NCBI GenBank assembly: GCA_903921455.1
Contig: CAIXPZ010000057.1
Location: 1-9,585 of the forward strand
DNA from: an uncultured Verrucomicrobia subdivision 3 bacterium
Lineage (GTDB): Bacteria > Verrucomicrobiota > Verrucomicrobiae > Limisphaerales > UBA11358
DNA length: 9,585 nucleotides
Direction of reading: 5' to 3'
Made by a program: the position numbers and the translations under genes. The notes under the pieces were generated by a model that was not told where the DNA came from, did no database searches, and was given only the letters and a program-made list of their open reading frames with translations. Below, in pieces: positions 1 through 7,662 of the stretch (the first letter of the stretch is position 1; each line of letters starts with the position of its first letter).

Positions 1-209
1 GCACCGTCACACTAACCGGCGGCGGCTTCACGTTGTCCGGCACGGGCGGCGCGGGTCAGACTTACATCTTGCTGGGCGCAGTGAATCTGGTGGCGCCGGT
101 GTGGACGCCGATTGCCACTAACGTGGCGGGGACGAACGGCGTCTTTAATTTCACCGACCCGGACGCGACCAATAATTCACAAAGGTTCTATCGTATCACG
201 ACGCCGTAG
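1..209 (+). CDS. 3' end of a gene for a secreted protein with FYR-type C-terminal module (partial)
   Basis: The window opens inside this gene. The reading frame begins at base 3 and runs to a TAG at 207-209, giving the last 68 residues. These residues are alignable without gaps to the last 68 residues of the next gene (1925-1992 of that protein), with 55 of 68 identical by my hand count. The shared pattern has a Gly/Thr-rich start, a Tyr-Ile-Leu-Leu-Gly strand, Asn-Leu, a Trp, Ala-Thr-Asn, Phe-Thr-Asp-Pro, and a terminal Phe-Tyr-Arg-x-x-x-Pro. I know similar endings from large secreted verrucomicrobial proteins but cannot name a family. The rest of the protein lies outside the window. By analogy it is probably another exported repeat protein, but that is inference. 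No membrane segment or LPXTG-like or PEP-CTERM-like signal is visible in the part seen. Confidence 0.85.
   Translation, partial: TVTLTGGGFTLSGTGGAGQTYILLGAVNLVAPVWTPIATNVAGTNGVFNFTDPDATNNSQRFYRITTP
38..80 (+). repeat. 43-bp perfect direct repeat, copy 1
   Basis: Bases 38-80 are identical to 6227-6269. The match sits in the paralogous C-terminal modules of the two neighbouring secreted-protein genes. Similarity at lower identity continues on both sides, from base 3 to the stop codon. The tract encodes the Gly-rich turn and the Tyr-Ile-Leu-Leu-Gly-Ala strand. Confidence 0.9.
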
Positions 210-214
210 GCAGT

Positions 215-247
215 GCTTCTGTTCCGCTCCCGCAAGGGACGAGAAGC
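215..247 (+). terminator. Imperfect hairpin after the partial gene, possible weak terminator
   Basis: A 6-bp outer stem (GCTTCT at 215-220 with AGAAGC at 242-247) encloses an asymmetric internal loop and a CCC/GGG stem (229-231 with 236-238) closed by a GCAA tetraloop. It starts six bases after the TAG of the upstream gene. No T-tract follows, so it is not a canonical intrinsic terminator. It could stabilise the transcript end, act with Rho, or be chance. The rest of 210-419 shows no gene and no convincing promoter: the best -35/-10 pairs I could find match only three or four of six positions in at least one box. Confidence 0.2.
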
Positions 248-419
248 CAATGGTCCGGGTCGAGTTCTAAACGGCCAGAATTCATTTGAAGAACATTTGT
301 CGAACGTTGGCGGCCACATACGAATGGTAGTGGGCATGTTTGGGCCGAGTGGATTTGCCACGGCTCCGTTTCAAGGTGTGTTCGGTGAAAGGAAGTTCGA
401 CTCTGTAGCTGGCTTAAAT

Positions 420-3400
420 ATGAAATCAAAATACTTGCTGCTTGCCGCCACCCTGGTTTCACTGCTGTCGCCCCGCATGTGCCACGCCGATGGGCGCAGC
501 TACAACACCACGGGCACGCTCGACTGGGTGATGGTGGAGGAGCGGCGGCCGTTTTTTCAGGGGAGTAATTGGAGTCCATTCGAGGGCAACGGCTATCCGG
601 TCGTCAGCAGTGAGGGAGCGTCCTTTGATTTTTATACCGGTCTAGGAAACTCAGGCGCGGCTGGCAGCGGCTTCTGGCATTGGTCCACGTGGCCTATTTC
701 CAATCCCATCAATCTGACGGACACAATTTCCATTGCCTATTTGGGGAGCACTACCACGGGTCACGGCTCGGACGGCGCGGAAGGCACTTCCAGCGGGATG
801 GACAATTTGCCGGTCTTCGGCTTTGCGACCAATGTGTGGTATCGGTTTGCCATCCGCGCGTGGCAGCCGGCGGACGGCACGCCTCATCTCGGCTATGTGG
901 GCGAGTGGATGCGCGAAGGCACGAGCGGCATCTGGTATCACTGCGGCACGTTTCAGACGCCGTTCGCCGCGCAGGGTGTTACCGGTTTGGGCGGATTCAT
1001 GGAGGGGCTGGGCACCGGCTGCCGGGAATTTGATTTTCGCAACGCCTTTGCCCATCAATACGGGCAACCGACCGCCACCATCCAGCGGGCCAATCAAATC
1101 AACATTGCCTGGAACGGCGGCGTAGGCTACGCGGGCCTGATTGAGAATGCCACCGCGGCCATGGGCTGGCAGTGGAACACTGCCAACTCGACACAATTGG
1201 ATCCGCTGGGGAATAACTGGGGCACCAACATGCCGCTGGGCAGTCTGACGTTGACGCTGACTAACCAGCCGGCCACGCCGCCGTTCGATCCCATCGTGGT
1301 CACCAGTTCCAACGCCGCCGTGTTTGGTTCGCAACTGCTCGTCCAATGGTCGGAGCCGGCGACCAGTTCTCCGCAATTCTCTTATCGCATCGAAGTGTTC
1401 ACCAACGCCGGCTATACCGGTTCGCCCGCCGTGAACTATTTCAACTACGACACCGAAGCGCAACAATGCCTGCTAAACATTCCCGGCGTGAGCACGCCGT
1501 ATGTGCGGCTGACCATCGTGGACATCTTCAACAACACCAACACACCCATTCTAATCACGCCGGCCACGGCCACCTTGAGTCCGGCGACCAATGTGGTCGG
1601 CGCGGTCAATGGTCTGGCGTATAGTTATTATCAGACCAACGGCACGGCTATCTGGACCAGCCTGCCGAATTTCTCCGCGCTCACACCGGTGTTGCAAGGG
1701 GCGGTGAACAACCTGGATTTGACGCCGCGCCAGCAGCGCGCGGAATATGCGTTCAACTATGCCGGGTTTTTCCAGGCACCGTCCAACGGCCTTTACAACT
1801 TCACGCTGACCTCCTTCGACAGCAGCGAGCTGATCATTGACGGCGTGGTGGTCGTCAATTTCAACGGCCTGCATCAGCCGGCCAGCAAGAGCGGCGGCAT
1901 CGCGCTCGCAGCGGGCAAACATTCCGTGAACGTGCAGTATGCCTTCTCCGACCAGCGCGGCCAGACGACGGACTGGGACGGTGTGTGGCTGGCGTGCTCG
2001 GGGCCGGGCCTCACCAACACGGTGCTGTCCGGCGCGGCAATTTGTCCGGGCCTCACGTTCAGCGCGGGCGTCACCAACGTGGCCGTGCCGGACAACTGCT
2101 GGTTTCGGGTGTCTGGTGCCAGCGAGCCGGTTATCACTCTGACGAATCCCGCCAGCGGCTCGACGATCTGCGGCTCGAACATTGCCCTGAATGTTTCAAT
2201 CAACACCAACGGGGCGACGGTGAGCAAGGTGCAATACTTTGTTGGCGGTTATTTTCTTGGCCAGTCCTCCGTCGCGCCTTATGCCGCCAGCGCGTTCTAT
2301 GGGCCTTCAACTAACGGACTATTTCGCGCCCGTCTATTTTATAATTCGGGTTATACACTGGACACGCTGCCCCAAACATTACTGGCGACTACCAACATGG
2401 ATGTCTCGCCGTGGCAACTGACGCCGCTGGAATTTCACAACTATCCCACCGGAGCCAAAGTGGCGGGCGCAAACGTCAGCCTGACGGGCGACTCGGTGAA
2501 TTTGCTCACGCGGCAGTTGACGGGCGATTGCACTTTCATCGCGCATCTGGCGGGCATCACGCCCAACGTCGCCGGGCCGGACGGCACCGGGCCGGACACC
2601 AGTTGGCGGGCGGGCATCATCCTGCGCGGCACGCTCAACCTAACCATCGGCCAGCCCTTGGGCGACGGCACCACCACCCGCTCGACGGAGTTGTTCAGCT
2701 CGGTCGGCGGCGGAACCTATTACGAGGATGACACAATGCGCGGCGGCAACGGTGACGCCAACATGTGGTCGTCCGATGTCGGCGGCGCCAACCGCTGGTT
2801 CAAAATCGTTCGCGCGGGCGACCAGTTCACCAGTTCGGTTTCGACCGACGGATTAAGTTGGACGGTCGTGCGAACTAACACCCTCACCAGCATCGGCACG
2901 ACGATCTATGCCGGGATGTTTATCCATGCACCGCAGACGCTCAACGGAAATTTATTTTCGGCGATGCTGGACAATGTCAGCCTCACCGGTGGCGTCGTGG
3001 GCTTGCCCAGCGTGACCGTGTCGCCATCCAGCGCGCGGGCCAGCGTCGGGCAAAGTGTCGCGTTCAGTTCGGGAGTGGTGGGTCAGCCGCCGTTCAATTA
3101 TCAATGGCAACTGAACGGAACCAACCTTGTCGCCGCGACGAACGCGACGCTGACCTTGAATAATGTCCAACTAACCAATAGCGGCACCTACACTGTCAGT
3201 CTCTCCGCCAGCAACGGCAGCGCCACCAGCAGCCCCGCAGTGCTGACGGTGGTGGTGCCGCTGGCTTGGGACGCTAAACCCAACGCCACTGGCGCGCAGG
3301 ATGGTAGCGGCAACTGGGGTGGGACGACCACCAACTGGTGGGATGGCGCGAACAATCTCATCTGGCAGGATAACAACACGGCGGTCTTCGGCGTGAACAC

Positions 3401-6398
3401 CACGACCAATTGCACCGTGACGCTGACCAACGACGTGACGCCGTTGAGCCTGACTTTCAATGCCACCGGCGGCGGTGCCTACACGCTGGCTGGCACGAAC
3501 ATCATTTGGGCGATTGGCAATCCATTGCCGATTGTGGCCAATGGTAACGCCACCATCACCGTCAATTTCAACGGCAGTGGCGGCGTGACCAAGAGCGGGA
3601 GTGGCACGCTGACCTTCAGCGGCAACAACAATAACGCCAGCACGGGAGGCACGTTCATCAACGGCGGCACGCTCGTCCTGAATGCCACGGCTTGGGGATC
3701 CTATGCCGGCGGCGGCATCTATATCAACAATGGTTCGACTTTCAAGGTGACGGAAGTCGGCGGCGGGTATCGTTATGACTTCGGCGGCAAGACATTTACT
3801 TTTGACGCAAACGGCGGCGGGACAATTGATACTTCCACCGGAGTCAATTTCGTGTTCATGGGCGGCAATGCTTTTGTCACCGGCGGTGGCGCACAGGACT
3901 CTATCATCGGTTCGAGCGGACTCAACTTGAACGGCAACACGGCCACCTTCAATGTCGTGCCGGGAACCGGCATGAGCGATCTCAAGGCGGCTTCCTATAT
4001 TTGGAACAGCGGTTCGGTGGTAAAGAACGGCAATGGTATTTTGGAACTGGCCGCCACCAACACCTACACTGGCTCGACCACGGTGAATGCCGGCACGTTG
4101 TGGGTCAACGGCCGGACGGCGACCGGCGCGATGATTGTGACCAACAGCGGCACACTCGGCGGCACGGGCATCATTAGCGGTGCGACCACCATCAATGCCG
4201 GCGGCACCTTGTCGCCCGGCACAACGAACATTGGCACGCTGACCATCAGCAATACCTTGACGCTGGCCGGCGGAGCGGTGATGCACCTCAACAAGACCGC
4301 CGGGAGCAGCGACAAGGTTCAGGGCAGCAGCGCCGTGACCTACGGCGGCACGCTGAACGTCACCAATATTTCCGGCACGCTCGCTGCCGCCGATACCTTC
4401 ACGCTGTTCACCGCGACCAGTTATGCGGGAAGTTTTACCGGCATCAACCTGCCCGTTCTCAATGCCGGTTTGGCGTGGGACTTTTCGAGTCTTCCTACCA
4501 ATGGAGTCGTCAAGGTCGTCGCCTTCACCGGCATCACGCCGCCGGCATCCGCGCCCTCAGGTCTGACGGCCACGCCGGTTTCTACGAATCAAATCATGCT
4601 GAACTGGTCAGCGGTCAGCAACTCCACCACTTATGTCCTAAGCCGGGGTGGAACGCCGATGGCGACCCTCATCGGCACAAATTATTTGGATGTCAGTTTG
4701 AGCGGTGGCACGATGTATTGCTACACCGTGGCCGCAGTCAACACCGGCGGCAGTTCGGCGGCGAGCGCCAGTGCCTGCGCCACCACGCCCATCATCGGCG
4801 CGTTGCTGACGTGGGATGCGAATGGCGGAACCAGCAGCGCACAAGATGGCAGCGGCACATGGGGCAGCGGCCCGGTCAACTGGCTGTATGGAATCGGCGA
4901 TCTCGTCTGGGCCGATGGCAATGCGGCGGCGTTTGGAGTGAACACGACGACCAATTGCATCGTGACCATCACCAATGACGTGACTCCGACGGGAATTATT
5001 TTTAACCCTACCGGCGGCGGCAGTTACACGATTGCCGGCAGCGGCGGTGGAATCAATTTGTCTGGCACGCCTCTCATCACTGCCAGCAACAACGCCGCCA
5101 TCAGCACCGTGGTGAAGGGAACCGGCTCGCTGACCAAGGCCGGCGGGAGCGCACTCATCCTTTCCGGAGCCAACACTTACACCGGCGATACGATTGTGAA
5201 TGGCGGGACGCTAGTCGCGAACCAGAACAACGGCGCTTTCAATTCCTCGGCTTTTCACGGCGCGATTTTCGTCAACAGCGGTGCGACGCTTTCATTGAGT
5301 AACAACCCGACCGGCTGGGGCGGCGGACTGACAACTTTGAATGTCAACGGTGGAACGGTCACCGGCAACGGCGGCCTCGGTGCGTTCGCGGTGATCTATA
5401 ATTTAACCGGCGGCACCATCACCGGCGCGGCGCGGCTGGATTTGGGCAGCTACAATTCGGTCAATGGCGCGATCAATTCGCTGGCCAGTTCCAACATCTC
5501 GGTTATCAACAACAGCCAGGGCATTTTGTTGCGGCCGGATTCCGGTCAGACGAACTACACCATCACCACGGCACCGGGCACGACGAGCAGCGGGGTGGAT
5601 TTGCAGATCAACGACGCCATCGGCCAGAACGGCAGCGCCTGTTCGCTCACCAAGGCTGGAGCGGGAATCTTGAAACTGGCCGGCGTCAATTCTTACACCG
5701 GCGCGACCACGGTGAGCGGCGGCGCTTTGCTGGTGAGCGGTTCGCTGGCGGCGGGCAGCGCGGTGACGGTGCAAACCAATGGCACACTGGGCGGCACCGG
5801 CATCATCAACGGCGCCACCACCATTCAGAGCGGCGGCACGTTGGCACCGGGAACCAACGGCATCGGCAAACTGACTTTCAGCAGCAGCCTCGTGCTCGCG
5901 GGCAACACGATGATGGAAATCAGCCGCAACGGCGGCGTGCCGACCAACGACCTCGCCGCCGTCACCGGCACGCTGACGCAGGGCGGTTCGCTCATCGTCA
6001 CTAACGTCGGCACAAATGCGCTGGTGCTCGGCAACAGCTTCAAGCTGTTCACAGCGGGAACTTATGCAGGTGCATTTACGAACCTAACCTTGCCGCCGCT
6101 CACCAACGGCCTGGCCTGGAAAACAATCACCTTGGCCACCAACGGCACCATCACCGTGACCAATGCGGTGGTGCCGGTGATCGCGGCGGGCACGGTGGCG
6201 TTGACAGGCGGTGGGTTCACGCTGGGCGGCACGGGCGGCGCGGGTCAGACTTACATCTTGCTGGGCGCAACGAACCTTATGCCGCCGGCATGGACGCCGA
6301 TTGCCACCAACGTCGCCGGCACCAACGGCGTATTTGGCTTCACCGATCCGGGAGCGACCAGCAACGTCCAGCAATTCTATCGCGTCCGCACGCCCTGA
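420..6398 (+). CDS. Giant secreted multidomain protein: DUF3472-like, PA14, Ig, Fn3 and autotransporter-associated beta-strand repeats
   Basis: Protein of 1992 residues. The frame is open back to a GTG at 213, but I chose the ATG at 420 because it begins a clear Sec signal peptide: Lys at 2 and 4, a Leu/Ala core, and a likely cut after CHA near residue 25. There is no strong Shine-Dalgarno. Domains in order: DUF3472-like lectin region about 69-215 (WYRF, WQPADGTPHLGY), Fn3-like 288-395, PA14 396-530 (SFDSSELIIDG, AGKHSVNVQY), bacterial Ig-like 568-650, concanavalin-like (DUF1349-type) 661-860, Ig 864-945 with Trp and SGTYTV, PATR unit one 948-1370, Fn3 1374-1460, PATR unit two 1462-1920, FYR-type module 1925-1992. 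Four PATR motifs lie near 1056, 1200, 1571 and 1743. The end lacks an autotransporter barrel, membrane helix and sorting motif. Composition is rich in Gly, Thr, Asn and Ser. Likely a surface or released adhesin or carbohydrate-binding protein; no catalytic domain is evident. Class confident, function not. Confidence 0.93.
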   Translation: MKSKYLLLAATLVSLLSPRMCHADGRSYNTTGTLDWVMVEERRPFFQGSNWSPFEGNGYPVVSSEGASFDFYTGLGNSGAAGSGFWHWSTWPISNPINLTDTISIAYLGSTTTGHGSDGAEGTSSGMDNLPVFGFATNVWYRFAIRAWQPADGTPHLGYVGEWMREGTSGIWYHCGTFQTPFAAQGVTGLGGFMEGLGTGCREFDFRNAFAHQYGQPTATIQRANQINIAWNGGVGYAGLIENATAAMGWQWNTANSTQLDPLGNNWGTNMPLGSLTLTLTNQPATPPFDPIVVTSSNAAVFGSQLLVQWSEPATSSPQFSYRIEVFTNAGYTGSPAVNYFNYDTEAQQCLLNIPGVSTPYVRLTIVDIFNNTNTPILITPATATLSPATNVVGAVNGLAYSYYQTNGTAIWTSLPNFSALTPVLQGAVNNLDLTPRQQRAEYAFNYAGFFQAPSNGLYNFTLTSFDSSELIIDGVVVVNFNGLHQPASKSGGIALAAGKHSVNVQYAFSDQRGQTTDWDGVWLACSGPGLTNTVLSGAAICPGLTFSAGVTNVAVPDNCWFRVSGASEPVITLTNPASGSTICGSNIALNVSINTNGATVSKVQYFVGGYFLGQSSVAPYAASAFYGPSTNGLFRARLFYNSGYTLDTLPQTLLATTNMDVSPWQLTPLEFHNYPTGAKVAGANVSLTGDSVNLLTRQLTGDCTFIAHLAGITPNVAGPDGTGPDTSWRAGIILRGTLNLTIGQPLGDGTTTRSTELFSSVGGGTYYEDDTMRGGNGDANMWSSDVGGANRWFKIVRAGDQFTSSVSTDGLSWTVVRTNTLTSIGTTIYAGMFIHAPQTLNGNLFSAMLDNVSLTGGVVGLPSVTVSPSSARASVGQSVAFSSGVVGQPPFNYQWQLNGTNLVAATNATLTLNNVQLTNSGTYTVSLSASNGSATSSPAVLTVVVPLAWDAKPNATGAQDGSGNWGGTTTNWWDGANNLIWQDNNTAVFGVNTTTNCTVTLTNDVTPLSLTFNATGGGAYTLAGTNIIWAIGNPLPIVANGNATITVNFNGSGGVTKSGSGTLTFSGNNNNASTGGTFINGGTLVLNATAWGSYAGGGIYINNGSTFKVTEVGGGYRYDFGGKTFTFDANGGGTIDTSTGVNFVFMGGNAFVTGGGAQDSIIGSSGLNLNGNTATFNVVPGTGMSDLKAASYIWNSGSVVKNGNGILELAATNTYTGSTTVNAGTLWVNGRTATGAMIVTNSGTLGGTGIISGATTINAGGTLSPGTTNIGTLTISNTLTLAGGAVMHLNKTAGSSDKVQGSSAVTYGGTLNVTNISGTLAAADTFTLFTATSYAGSFTGINLPVLNAGLAWDFSSLPTNGVVKVVAFTGITPPASAPSGLTATPVSTNQIMLNWSAVSNSTTYVLSRGGTPMATLIGTNYLDVSLSGGTMYCYTVAAVNTGGSSAASASACATTPIIGALLTWDANGGTSSAQDGSGTWGSGPVNWLYGIGDLVWADGNAAAFGVNTTTNCIVTITNDVTPTGIIFNPTGGGSYTIAGSGGGINLSGTPLITASNNAAISTVVKGTGSLTKAGGSALILSGANTYTGDTIVNGGTLVANQNNGAFNSSAFHGAIFVNSGATLSLSNNPTGWGGGLTTLNVNGGTVTGNGGLGAFAVIYNLTGGTITGAARLDLGSYNSVNGAINSLASSNISVINNSQGILLRPDSGQTNYTITTAPGTTSSGVDLQINDAIGQNGSACSLTKAGAGILKLAGVNSYTGATTVSGGALLVSGSLAAGSAVTVQTNGTLGGTGIINGATTIQSGGTLAPGTNGIGKLTFSSSLVLAGNTMMEISRNGGVPTNDLAAVTGTLTQGGSLIVTNVGTNALVLGNSFKLFTAGTYAGAFTNLTLPPLTNGLAWKTITLATNGTITVTNAVVPVIAAGTVALTGGGFTLGGTGGAGQTYILLGATNLMPPAWTPIATNVAGTNGVFGFTDPGATSNVQQFYRVRTP
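3267..3494 (+). repeat. Core of internal duplication, unit one
   Basis: Residues 950-1025 of the large protein align without gaps to residues 1465-1540, with 46 of 76 identical by hand count. Both start with Trp-Asp-Ala, share AQDGSG and end in a Gly-Gly-Gly, Tyr-Thr, Ala-Gly strand. The most conserved part is GVNTTTNC followed by TNDVTP. This block opens each beta-helical passenger-like unit. Confidence 0.85.
4812..5039 (+). repeat. Core of internal duplication, unit two
   Basis: Second copy of the 76-residue block, exactly 515 residues after the first. Beyond it the homology continues with indels: the NTYTG/NSYTG motifs lie 543 residues apart and the TLGGTGII motifs 544 residues apart. Both units close with a GLAW strand followed by Leu-x-Thr-Asn-Gly. 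Confidence 0.85.
6227..6269 (+). repeat. 43-bp perfect direct repeat, copy 2
   Basis: Identical to 38-80, with a separation of 6189 bases. It lies in the C-terminal module of the large secreted protein. It marks recent duplication, gene conversion or strong constraint on this module. Confidence 0.9.
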
Positions 6399-6478
6399 CG
6401 AGTTGGTCTAGCCTTGATTTGGATTTGTGTGGAAACCTTTTTCGTGGTGAATTTCGGGCGATGCCATAAACTGAAGCC

Positions 6479-7105
6479 ATGCTGAATCCGCGCCGGCGTC
6501 CAATCCTGATGGCGGTGATTGTCCTCGCGGCAATCTGGGTGGTCGCGATTGCCGGCTACAAAATTGCGGAACATGCCAAAGTCACTCCGGAAAAAGTCCG
6601 CGCATACACGGAGTCGCTGGATTTCAGCCGCCTGTCCGCCGCCGAACGCGCGGCGGCCATCCAAAAACTGGCGGCCATGCTGAATGCACTTACCCTTGAA
6701 GAACGGCGAAAACTGCGGCTGGAGCGCATGGGCTGGTTCGAAAAAATGACCGAGGCGGAGAAAGGTGAATTTCTTGAAGCCACCCTGCCCACCGGCTTCA
6801 AACAAATGCTCACCGCCTTCGAGGATTTGCCGCCGGACAAGCGGCAACGGGTCGTGGATCAGGCCGTCAAACAACTGAAGGACGCGAATAACCAACTGGC
6901 CGCCGCCGGACAGTCGCCGCCGCCGAACACCGGCAGCGCGGGGTTGAGCCCGGAGCTTCAGGAGAAGGTGACAAAGATCGGCCTGCAAAGTTTTTACAGC
7001 CAGAGTTCCGCGCAAACCAAGGCAGAGATGGCGCCGCTGCTGGAAGAAATGCAGCGCGCAATGGAAAGCGGGCGGATGATGCGCGGGCCGCGACCACAGC
7101 CATGA
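6479..7105 (+). CDS. Membrane-anchored helical protein of unknown function, first gene of the cluster
   Basis: Protein of 208 residues that I do not recognise as a named family. A short Arg-rich N terminus (RRR at 5-7) precedes one hydrophobic helix at about 9-27, so it is probably a signal anchor with the remainder outside the cytoplasmic membrane. The rest is highly charged and predicted helical. A short motif, Leu or Met, then Ser/Thr/Pro, two variable residues and an acidic-basic pair, recurs at 52-57 (LSAAER), 71-76 (LTLEER), 90-95 (MTEAEK) and 117-122 (LPPDKR), with a weaker one at 156-161 (LSPELQ). This resembles the LT-x-x-Q-type helical repeats of Spy/CpxP-like and DUF3106-like periplasmic proteins, but that link is only by pattern. 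A Pro-rich linker lies near 146-150, and the tail is rich in Met, Arg and Pro. The stop overlaps the next start (ATGA at 7102-7105), so translation is probably coupled. The ATG at 6479 is the only sensible start. Its ribosome site is weak. Confidence 0.85.
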   Translation: MLNPRRRPILMAVIVLAAIWVVAIAGYKIAEHAKVTPEKVRAYTESLDFSRLSAAERAAAIQKLAAMLNALTLEERRKLRLERMGWFEKMTEAEKGEFLEATLPTGFKQMLTAFEDLPPDKRQRVVDQAVKQLKDANNQLAAAGQSPPPNTGSAGLSPELQEKVTKIGLQSFYSQSSAQTKAEMAPLLEEMQRAMESGRMMRGPRPQP

Positions 7106-7662
7106 ATTTTTCTCCGCATGCCAAATCCCGCCCGGCGTTCACGCTGGTCGAACTGCTGACCGTGCTGGCCATCATCGGGATTCTCGCCGGCTTGCTGCTG
7201 CCCGTGCTGGGACGCGCCAAGGAATCCGCCCGCGCCACGGCCTGTTTGAGCAACCTGCATCAGGTTGGCATCGCGCTGCAAATTTATGTGTCGGACAACA
7301 ACAACAAGCTGCCGATGATGCGTGATGTTTCAACCGACCCGACGGTCGCGGCCACCAACACTTTTCCCGCCATCAACAAAGTTCTCGCGGCGCAGCTCGG
7401 CAACACCAACGTGCTGCGCTGCCCCTCGGACCTGCCGCAATATTTTGAGCGCACCGGCTCCAGCTACGCGTGGAACAGCCTGCTGAACGGCGAGGACGCG
7501 GATCACCTCAAGGTTTTCAACATCAGCTTTGAGCCGCATGAGATTCCGGTGGTTTACGACAAGGAAGATTTTCACAAGGCGCGCGGCGCGGCCAAGGCGG
7601 TGAATTATCTTTACGCCGACGGCCACATCAAAAATCTGCTGACCATCGAAGGCTCCAAATGA
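7102..7662 (+). CDS. Type II secretion/type IV pilus-like pseudopilin with variant DGH motif
   Basis: Protein of 186 residues. The N terminus has the prepilin peptidase and N-methylation signature AFTLVELL at 12-19: cleavage would fall between Ala12 and Phe13, and Glu17 is the conserved Glu at +5. Residues 13-36 form the hydrophobic helix that packs into a pilus or anchors in the membrane. The globular part carries a CLSNLHQVG segment (48-56), CPSD (107-110), Ser-Tyr-Ala-Trp-Asn (121-125) and a C-terminal YLYADGH (169-175). These are hallmarks of the short pseudopilins abundant in Verrucomicrobia, Planctomycetes and Lentisphaerae. The usual H-X9-DG spacing is not met: the nearest His is at 158, 14 residues before the Asp-Gly, and Ala replaces Gly at -1 of the cleavage site. 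Both ends overlap neighbours by ATGA, so it belongs to the same operon as the ABC transporter. No pilus assembly ATPase, secretin or prepilin peptidase lies in the window. The role could be in a secretion pseudopilus or a cell-surface fibre. Confidence 0.92.
   Translation: MNFSPHAKSRPAFTLVELLTVLAIIGILAGLLLPVLGRAKESARATACLSNLHQVGIALQIYVSDNNNKLPMMRDVSTDPTVAATNTFPAINKVLAAQLGNTNVLRCPSDLPQYFERTGSSYAWNSLLNGEDADHLKVFNISFEPHEIPVVYDKEDFHKARGAAKAVNYLYADGHIKNLLTIEGSK

Noticed and set aside
213..419. N-terminal extension of the large protein from the GTG at 213
   Set aside because: The added 69 residues have no signal sequence and would bury the clear signal peptide that starts at 420.
3171..4286. Long minus-strand frame of 371 codons inside the large gene
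   Set aside because: It is antisense to GC-rich repetitive coding sequence, with a composition rich in Arg, Ala and Gly, and has no recognisable domain or start context. It is a shadow of the PATR region.
3600..5900. Repetitive GGC/ACC-rich tracts that could suggest a CRISPR array or tandem DNA repeats
   Set aside because: The repetition follows codons of the beta-strand repeats, with variable spacing and no constant direct repeat and spacer pattern.
6441..6470. Possible promoter before the 208-residue protein (CATAAA at 6465-6470)
   Set aside because: The -10 matches four of six positions, but there is no credible -35, and it would place the transcript start at the ATG itself. Read-through from the large gene is equally possible.
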